64,000 nt of DNA, taken from positions 81,244,852-81,308,851 of the forward strand of contig CM066736.1 in the NCBI GenBank assembly GCA_033961575.1, written 5' to 3'. Source of the DNA: Aselliscus stoliczkanus (taxonomy: Eukaryota; Chordata; Mammalia; Chiroptera; Hipposideridae). Each line of letters starts with the position of its first letter. The stretch's first letter is position 1. A program made the translations under genes and the position numbers. The notes under the pieces were generated by a model. That model did no database searches. It saw only the letters and a list, made by a program, of their open reading frames with translations, and was not told the DNA's origin. Positions 56,390-64,000 of the stretch are shown piece by piece.

Positions 56390-57790
56390 TGTTCCATTTT
56401 TCCCGCTGCCACCCTAGAGCAGGCCACCATTATTTGATTACTTAGATTACTGTAACAACATTTTCGCACTGTTCTCTCCTTTTCCAGGGTCAATTCTGGC
56501 CTCTCTCTTTGGATATTCTGATTTTCTTCCATAGAGGAATTTTTTTCCATTCTCCATTGGATCATGCTTTTATCAATTCTCAGTTCTCATCCCACCTCTG
56601 CTCTTTTCCTTTCACTGCTAAAACTTACTTCGGAATTCACTGAAACATGATTAATGCTCCTTTCTAGACTGTTTTGTTGCTTCCTCTTCTTTCCACTTCT
56701 AAATTTTGGAGTGTCTAAAGGCTCAATCTTGCTCTCGCTTACCTTTTCCATCTTTTCTCTCCCCTTGGATGATTTTTTCCAGTTTTATAGCTTTGCGTTT
56801 CATCTCAATTCCAGTGATTCTCAAATTCATCTTCAGTCCCAACCTCTCATAGAAGCCACAGACATAAACACATCCTTGCTTCCTTGACATCTCAGTATAT
56901 TGTAGGCATTTTTAATTTTTCATGTCCAAAAGGAACTGATTATTCCCACTCAATCATCAATAAGCCACTTTTATTCTCTGTTTCTATAAATGACATCATA
57001 GTTTACCAGGTGCTCAGGCCAAAAATTTAGGTGGCATCCCTATCTTTGGTTTCTCAATCAACCAACCTAAAATCTGTCAGCAAAAATAATTTTGTCTTCT
57101 AATTTTGAAATAATATTTAATATATCCCAGTTTGATCACTTCTTGGGGATTCATGATAATCACGCTTTTCTAAGCCATCGATATCCCTTTTCTTGTTTAA
57201 TGCAGTAACCTCGTAAATTGTTTCCCTGCTCCCACTCTTTCCTCCTCCACTCCTCTAATCTCCATATATTACTGAGGAGGGTCTTCTAAAAAGGTAAATA
57301 GGATCATGTCACTCACCAGCTTCAAACTTGCCATGACTTCCCATTTCACTTGGATCGAAATCTGGACGTGTTACCATGGTCTCCGGGGATCTACATTTTT
57401 CGACAACCATTTATCTCTCTGATCTCACTTCGTGCCAGTCACTCCCAGACCACTGTGTTCCAGCAATGAGGCTCTTGCCATTAGTCGCACCCACCAAGCT
57501 TTCATCTATTTCAAAATTTTCATACTTGATATTTCCTCTGCCTAGAATTCTGTTGCTCCAGATCTTGACATGCTTCACTCCTTCATGTCATTCTAATCTC
57601 TATTAAAATATCATTTCCTCAGGCTCTCCTTGTCTCCTCAATCTTAAAAAACAAGTTTAATTTTCTTCAGAATATTCATGTGCATACCTGTACCAGTTTT
57701 TATGCACAGGTAAATCCCAGGAACACTCTAGTGTCCCTAGAATATAGTTGGTGCTCAACAAATAGGGATTAAGTGAACAAAAATTTCACC
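56390..57790 (+). repeat. L2 LINE, sense, long decayed copy
   Basis: 'caggccaccattatttgatt' with 'acttagattactgtaacaac' near 56,420, then 'aggtgctcaggccaaaaatt' near 57,010, 'tcacttggatcgaaatctgg' and 'catttcctcaggctctcctt', ending 'gttggtgctcaacaaatagg' at about 57,765, the typical L2 terminus. The early block repeats out of order, so two overlapping L2 copies are likely. Confidence 0.7.
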
Positions 57791-57925
57791 ATTACAAATT
57801 ATATTATTTGTTCGTATGTTATTTGCTTACTCCTTCTTTAGAATGCAAGTTCTCTCTTATTCATGTGTATTCTCAGTACCCATTGGCATATAGCAAGTAT
57901 CCTCTTAAAAAATTAAAAAATGTTT

Positions 57926-58087
57926 CTTTTTTTTTTTTTTACCTGAGCCATCCTGCCACGTGTTGGCAGCTCCACAGCAGCTCAGCTCAGGCTAGCATCG
58001 AACCGCTGTTGCTCAGAGCTCAGCTCACACTCTTGAGTCTCACACTCTTGAGTGAGCTCTTAACCAACTGAGCCACTCAGCCGGCCC
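57926..58087 (-). mobile_element. tRNA-derived SINE (Rhin-1-like), antisense
   Basis: T run (antisense tail), 'ctgagccatcctgccacgtg', then 'aaccaactgagccactcagc' and 'cggccc' at the 5' end. A 16-base duplication, 'ctcacactcttgagt' twice at about 58,023-58,052, lies inside it. Imperfect TSD aatgttt / gatgttt. Confidence 0.88.
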
Positions 58088-60264
58088 AGGTAAAAGATGT
58101 TTAACATAAAGAATAAAGGGCTTTTTCTTTATTCCTTCATTCCTTTCAGTATTCCTGAAGTTAGATATGTTGCCTTTCTATGCTGACATGCAATTAAACA
58201 TTTTTAAACTCTTTGGCAAAACCAGATATCAACTGTTAAAAAAAATGGCATTGATAATACTGGAAAAAAGTCTTTAGAAGCAAAATCTGTTGAAGTGTTT
58301 GAATGCTTTCTACCTCTCATGGAAAGATATATGTTGTAGAAAGAGACCATGAACCCCAAAATAGCTGCTTCATACTATGTCTGTCAATTGTTCTTGATTA
58401 TAACATATTCCATTCACTTTTTATTTAAAATTATCACTGTCCCTTACCAAATAGTAGCTTACTATTTATTATAACTGGGAGATTTTTACAATTTATTATA
58501 AGTGGGAACTTCAAAATGCTGAATTGTGAAATTGAAGTGATAAGTTTCTATAGGTCAGAGTAATGAATCTTAAAATTTCTGAATTTCCCTCTTTCAAGTG
58601 TCTGTGACTTATATCCAAATCCAGTGACCCATTTTTCATCATTGGCTGACTAGATGCTTAAATTCCACTTTTGTTTTGAATAAAGTTTTATTAATAAAGA
58701 TAAATCACCCATGAAAGTTTAGCATATTAGATAAGATTGTTTATATATAAATTGTAATAAATGGTCCTTAAAAAGGCCATTTTATTTAATAACTTTTATA
58801 AAGAAAAGCTGTACACAGTTAAACTTCATATTTAGATATAAGTTGTGAAATTTTGGAAAAATATCTTTAAATTGATATGCTTGAAGCGTTTAGAGCTGTG
58901 TCAATGTCTACTTAACTTCATTAGTGAATGCCATTACTAAGGCACTTTGATCACAGGTCCCAATGTACTCTTAGAACATACATTTACATTTTTGATTGCG
59001 CAGCAGGCAAGTGGATAATAAATGAATCCCATGTGATTATCATGGTAGTGGAAACACCTTACTATTAACCTAGTTACTTGGTATTCTCAGAAACAGAATT
59101 AGCACAGGATATCAGTTATCAGGCTCTGCTTAAATCCTGAGTTCAGCAAATTTTTTCATGTCTCAAGAAAAACAAGGAATTAAATAGAAGAGTGAAGCAT
59201 TTGTCATGAATAGAAGTCCCTAGATACTGAATTGATTTGAAGACTTGCTTAGACCAGATAACCAGTCCAAAAAGGGTGCAAATATGCTGCAGGTGGAAGG
59301 AAGGCAGCTCATGAGCTCCCTCTGTCTTGACCTTGGCTGAATGAGGACTTCACCTTCCATTGCTCAGAATGTGATCAGCATGGCCTTGCAGTGGCTCAGG
59401 GCCCAATGGGCGATTTCGCCTGCTTTTCTTCATCAAGACAACTGTCACCTGTCTCAAGCAAATAAGCTTATATTTTTATTTGTTTTATTTTCTGTCTTTG
59501 GACATGTCTTTACCCCATTATTGCACTTGATATTGCAAAGAAAATCCTTGATAAATGATCATTTTTGTTATTATCTAATCTAAAATCATATTTTCCACCT
59601 CTTCTGAGACTCTGGAAAGATTACTGTCACATAACATTTGCTCAATAAATGCCTGGACAAAATGTATTTCTTTAATTGAGTCCACTTTTTATGGAGAAAG
59701 AAAAGAAAATTAAATCCTCTATTTTAAAAGTAGCTTTGAGAGATGCTTATTAGATGTCTCCTTAGAATATAATAATGTAGGTTGTAAGTACAAAAGGTAG
59801 GACAGATAAATTCAGTTTCTTTGGACTTTAAAGTAAAAAGTACATGTTCCTCTTTGTATATCAGACTAGAAATACATGCCTCAGCTACCATCCAATAAGA
59901 TAAAAATTTATATATCCTTATAAAATCAGAGTTAAAAAAAAATATTTTGGAGTAATGTTTGCTAGAGGGAATTTGGGGTGGATTTGATTCTGTTGAAGAT
60001 AGGATTTAGGATTATATTTCAGTTAATTGTGACTTTACTTGCTTTTCACTTGTCACACATGAGAACATTTTAAATATTCAATAAAATAATGTGTATGTTA
60101 TGTTAGTCCTTTGGAAGCTGATTTATTTGCCATTGAAAGTTTTATTGTTATAGTTTAATAATATAGTGCTATTCTCTGTGACAGTGTGAAAAGGAATATT
60201 ATGATAAATAACAAAATTAAGGTAATCAAGAATGAATGATTCTGGCTGCACATCAAATCTCTTT
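58088..60264. other. No gene recognised; L2-like tail near 59,600-59,660
   Basis: AT-rich DNA. 'acataacatttgctcaataa' with 'atgcctgg' is a probable L2 terminus. The 80-codon frame at 59,341 shows no recognised domain. Confidence 0.4.
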
Positions 60265-60283
60265 TATAGTTAAGATAATTTTT

Positions 60284-60431
60284 ATTTATTTATTTTTTTA
60301 GCTGAGCCATCCTGCCACCTGTTGGCAGCTCAACGGCAACTCAGCTCGGGCTGGCATCGAACCCCCGTTGCTCAGAGCTCAGCTCACACTCTTGAGCGAG
60401 CTCTTAACCAACTGAGCCACTCGGCCGGCCC
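60284..60431 (-). mobile_element. tRNA-derived SINE (Rhin-1-like), antisense, young
   Basis: TTTA-type antisense tail, 'gctgagccatcctgccacct', then 'aaccaactgagccactcggc' and 'cggccc'. Perfect 19-bp TSD tatagttaagataattttt at 60,265-60,283 and 60,432-60,450, so this is one of the youngest insertions in the window. Confidence 0.93.
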
Positions 60432-60884
60432 TATAGTTAAGATAATTTTTAAAAAAATATTGTATAATTCTAACAGTAGTAAATATGACCTGGGTTGCAA
60501 ATATTTTATACCTTGAAACCTATGTAGATGATATGCTGTTTAATATTACATTATTTGTATAATTTGGAAGACAATATATGATTTTTTCCTTTATTTAGTT
60601 TCCAATGCTTCAACAAGCATGGGCTGGATAAATAAAACTGGAGATATAAATACTAGCATTAATGAGTACCTAGCAGAAACACCTAACATACTAAGCAAGA
60701 GATGTGTGTATTTGTATTTCTGATAGCAGCTCTTCAAATGTGTTATTTTATCAATTCTTAACTAATAACAAACTTAGGTAAAATATGTAATGTGTATGTA
60801 TGTATATATAATAATATATATGCATATTGATACATACAGATATACTATTTAAGAAAAGTGCACTGAGCATAGAAATTATATCCC

Positions 60885-61085
60885 TGAGTGAGAATCCCAC
60901 CTTTGTCAGTTAATATTTATGAGGCCTTTAGCTAAGATATTTAAATTACCTTTATCTTGACTTCTCTATTGTTACCCAACATCATAGGGCTGCTGTTGAA
61001 GACGAAGTAAGTTAAAAGATAGGAAGCACTCAGGTTCACAATGTGTCACAAATTAACTGCTCAATAAACACTAGTTATTATTATT
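60885..61085 (+). repeat. MIR SINE, decayed
   Basis: 'gagaatcccacctttgtcag', 'tatttaaattacctttatct' and 'atagggctgctgttgaagac' with 'gctcaataaacactagttat' follow the MIR order. Confidence 0.5.
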
Positions 61086-62590
61086 TATGATACTCAGTGT
61101 TTTCCACTACCCAACGGACACAATTTGAAAGACAAGCTTCACCTTTCTGCTAAAACCGTCACGTCAATGGCTTCTTAGACTCCTCAATTCTAGTAGAGAG
61201 AGACATGTAAGCTGACAGTAGTGACCTGATTGAAACATTCTTGTAAAGACAACAGCTTGTATTTTTGTTTGTTTGTTTGTTTGTTTTCATTGCTAACATT
61301 CACACTGGCATTTGAAACAAAATATTATTCCTTAAAGAACTAATACATGGTAATTTTACCAACAAGTAGACTTTGAACTTGGAATTTATATCTTAACTTT
61401 TTATTGGGAATCAAGGGGTTAATATAAAGAGGATATTAGCAAAGAGAGTTTTTAGGTTAGAAATCTAGCAATGAAGTATAACCATTTTCAGATAGGAAGC
61501 CCTGTTAGGATTCTGGTAACTATCATGACAAGCTTTGGATCTATGTGGGAAAATATCCTCTAGTGTTATATGGTCAAACACCAACATACCCAAACCTAGT
61601 TATAGGCCATGAAACCCCAAACAGGCAATCAGTATAGTAAAGATCTAAGAGGAATAAAGAGACATCAGTGCCCAGAAGCAAAGGTCCAGCTGGGTTAGAG
61701 GTATGCAAAATATCACCTGTTGTCACAGAATAGAATGTCCAAGCCCAGTGGAATTGGAGAACAAAGCAAAGTTAGAATTCTCAGTGCTAGTTGTGCTGCA
61801 TTGTCTCATAAGGCATATTCAATTAAGCACTCCCAACATCCTGAATCTTAAAATGGAAGAAGTAGTAGATGAAGCGGGGGGAAGAGAGGAAAAAGTGTAT
61901 TACACTACTTCTCTAACCCTAATTCTCAGAGAATTTTCAAATGGCTTTGTTAATCCCTAGTAGTAGAGGTAGTGAGTGCAAAACAATTAATTCTTCCACA
62001 ACTCATTTTTGATAACTAACCTATTAGTGCAGGGGAGAGAAGTACTGACATCAAAAAGCAAGATCATATCTCTATGGGTTCTTCATTGTTTTATATCTCA
62101 AAATCTTTATTTAGCCCCTGGTATGTGTCAGACAGAGATAGACATATTACTGAAGCACGCATTTTTGTAATTAAATAATTTGAATTACAACAAAATGACA
62201 GAATTTTCTTCCCAAGTCATCACATGTTGTTCATTCCAAATAATATGAGAGAACAGTTGTATACATCTAAGCTGTGCATGTAATTTCATTAGTGTCAAAA
62301 GAAAGGTCAGCTATTTTGTGGAATATGCCGAACAAAGTACAGATTCAATGAGCACGTATAGAAGGTACATTTCTGAAGTTAGGAGAGGAAAGCCCATGTA
62401 TACAGTAATAGAGTAAATTCAAAATAAGCCTAACTATAAATGAAAAAGACAGTAATTAAAATCAAGCAAGGCGCTATCCTTCATTCTTAGAAAATATTTA
62501 CAAGGTCTCTACAAAAACAGGATCAATAACCAAAGCAACATTCACATGTTGTACAATGCTTTGAATTGGAGATAATTTTCAATTATTTGA
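61086..62590. other. No gene recognised
   Basis: Has a (GTTT)n patch at about 61,268-61,287. The 85-codon frame at 61,703 has no recognised domain. Confidence 0.45.
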
Positions 62591-62980
62591 TGTTATGAAC
62601 TGAATTGTGTCCCCCCCAAATTCATATGTTGAAGCCCTAACTGCCAAGATGACTGTATTTGATGATAGGACACTTTGGGAGGTAAAGTTTAAATAAGATC
62701 ATAAGGGTGGGGACCAATTCTGACAGCCTGGTGCCCTTACAAGAAGAGGAAGAGACACCACGAAAGTTCTCTGTCTCTCTCTTCGCATGTGCAGAGGAAA
62801 AGCCATGTGAGGACACAGTGGGAAGGTGGCCATCTAAAATGAGGAAGAAAGGCTTCACCCGAAACCAGATAGGCCGGTACCTTGGTCTAAGACTTTAGTC
62901 TCTAGAACTATGAGAAAATAAATTCCTGGTGTTTAAGCCACGTGATTTGTGGTATGTTGTCATGATAGCCCAAGCCGACA
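62591..62980 (+). mobile_element. MaLR-type solo LTR (MLT1/MST-like)
   Basis: Starts TGTTATGAACTGAATTGTGT, followed by 'aattcatatgttgaagccct', 'gatcataagggtggggacca', 'aagaagaggaagagacacca', the polyadenylation region 'gaactatgagaaaataaatt' and the end 'gatagcccaagccgaca'. About 390 bp. Flanks tttga and tttgt are a near-match to a 5-bp TSD. The 63- and 73-codon frames in it are shadows. Non-coding regulatory remnant of an ancient retroelement. Confidence 0.85.
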
Positions 62981-63029
62981 CTTTGTAAAAGTCTGTCTTT
63001 AAGCTTAGTTATAATATACCCACCCCACC

Positions 63030-63052
63030 CCCCTGCAAAAAAAAAAAAAAGT
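63030..63052. repeat. C-rich and poly(A) run
   Basis: 'ccccaccccc' followed by 14 A just right of the MaLR LTR. Confidence 0.8.
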
Positions 63053-63234
63053 AACAAAATAGCCCTCTTTGTTTTACCTAAATTAAAACTGTAAATGGGA
63101 TATAAGGCTTACAGATAAATCCAAACAGACTCAAATAACCATGTGGCTGCTGTACTTATTCACAGGAAGGAAAGTCCTTCCCATGGGTGGACATCCCTGC
63201 ATTTATAAAGACACCTGAGGAGGAGGTTACACTG

Positions 63235-63680
63235 TTTGGACTCTGTGGTGGACATTGTACATGACAGCACCAGCCAGATTCCTTGTCCACGTAGGACATG
63301 TAGCCCCAGCTGCTGGTATGGTGTCAGGCAACTGCCATCAGCTGTTAGCTCCTTCAGGGACTGCCTAGGCTGCAGGAAGCTACCATGGCCAAGGTCAAAC
63401 CCTTTCCTACATGGCCAGGCAACATTAACATTGAGTCAGCCTAACAGTATAAAGGCCTGGTTATCTCAGCCCGCTTTCGGGTTGATTCTAGCTTCAGAGC
63501 CCTTTATGTGATAGACGAAGTCTCCAGTTAGTTCAAGTTCAGCTTGACTTCTTCCTGTGCCAATTCCTGACTCCCACCTATGCCTTCTACAAGTGTTTTT
63601 CCCAAGGGCACACCTAAATAAACATGCTGTGTGCTAAATGCCATCTCAGTTTTCTTCCCTAAGAACCCAACCTGTGGTAG
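63235..63680 (+). mobile_element. Probable ERVL-type solo LTR
   Basis: A TATA-like box at 'acagtataaaggcctgg' (about 63,447), then, roughly 150 bp on, the polyadenylation signal in 'acctaaataaacatgctgtg' and an end region 'ttccctaagaacccaacctg' that resemble the R/U5 of ERVL-type LTRs. GC-richer than the flanks. I cannot fix the ends or a TSD, and no internal retroviral genes are present. Confidence 0.5.
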
Positions 63681-64000
63681 GTAGTGGGTAGAAATGTTAT
63701 CATATTTGCAGGTGCTATAATTGCATCACTGCCGGATTGTTTTTGCTCAAAATGGCTCCCAGAGAGAACCGAAGCCCTTTATGCCAAGCCATTTGGCTCA
63801 CAAAGTCAGACAGACCTACCATTTGTAGCCAACGACCATATTAGGCTAATTCTTTCACATTCTAATTGTGTAAAGTATATATGAATTCAATGATACATAC
63901 CTTCTTTCTTACATCAACTGTTTTATTAACCTTATTGTAGATTATTCTTATTGAAAAATGTGCACTCTACTCAAAATTAAATATGCAAATTATCAAAGTA

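Noticed and set aside
61703..61960. 85-codon plus-strand frame
   Set aside because: No domain, no neighbouring splice-site pattern, and length is within chance expectation for 64 kb.
1..64000. CRISPR array, operon, prophage or other microbial system
   Set aside because: Composition, poly(A)-tailed retroelements, MIR/L2 relics and microsatellites show mammalian nuclear DNA; no spaced direct repeats or densely packed genes exist.

Overview
The window is vertebrate nuclear DNA, almost certainly mammalian and most likely from a bat. It is AT-rich and carries MIR and L2 relics, old L1, MaLR LTRs and fossil DNA transposons, which together are typical of placental mammals. On top of these lie younger lineage-specific insertions. 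One is a tRNA-derived SINE with a GGCCGGCC(G)AGTGGCTCAG-type head, which I associate with the Rhin-1 family of rhinolophoid bats (horseshoe and leaf-nosed); the others are a recent L1 lineage, a mariner and a short inverted-repeat element. The bat call is inference from remembered repeat families, not a database match.

I found no host protein-coding exon, tRNA, rRNA or other functional RNA gene. Every reading frame with recognisable protein similarity belongs to a transposable element. The window is best read as gene-poor intergenic or deep intronic DNA.

Layout. 1-4,560: L1 3' ends in both orientations, a MIR, a half-MITE and a compound microsatellite. 4,742-5,192: a long (451 bp) composite SINE with a perfect target-site duplication (TSD). 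8,330-10,900: an old antisense L1 split by a younger sense L1 with a dead ORF2 C-terminus. 14,133-16,099: a MITE copy, an L1 tail and a mariner with the middle of its transposase deleted. 17,480-20,925: an old L1 tail split by a 2.8 kb, young, ORF1-only L1 (half-L1 or HAL1-like) with a full 5' UTR, an open 290-codon ORF1, no ORF2, a partly duplicated 3' UTR and a perfect 16-bp TSD. 21-30 kb: mostly old or unique sequence, with L2, MIR, hAT-like elements, an ancient L1/HAL1 ORF1 relic and a tiny L1 insertion. 30.4-33.2 kb: three short SINEs and a complete MITE. 36.6 kb: a LINE tail with a 5' inversion. 38.5 kb: a short SINE of the long type. 42-54 kb: L2, L1, MIR, AT microsatellites and a small MaLR LTR. 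54,851-56,032: a Tigger/MER2-like DNA transposon split by a second dead mariner. 56-64 kb: L2, two short SINEs, a MaLR LTR and a probable further LTR.

The elements form a readable nesting history: MIR/L2, then old L1, Tigger and MaLR, then mariner/MITE and SINEs, then the ORF1-only L1. The most interesting object is that ORF1-only L1 at 17,911-20,684.
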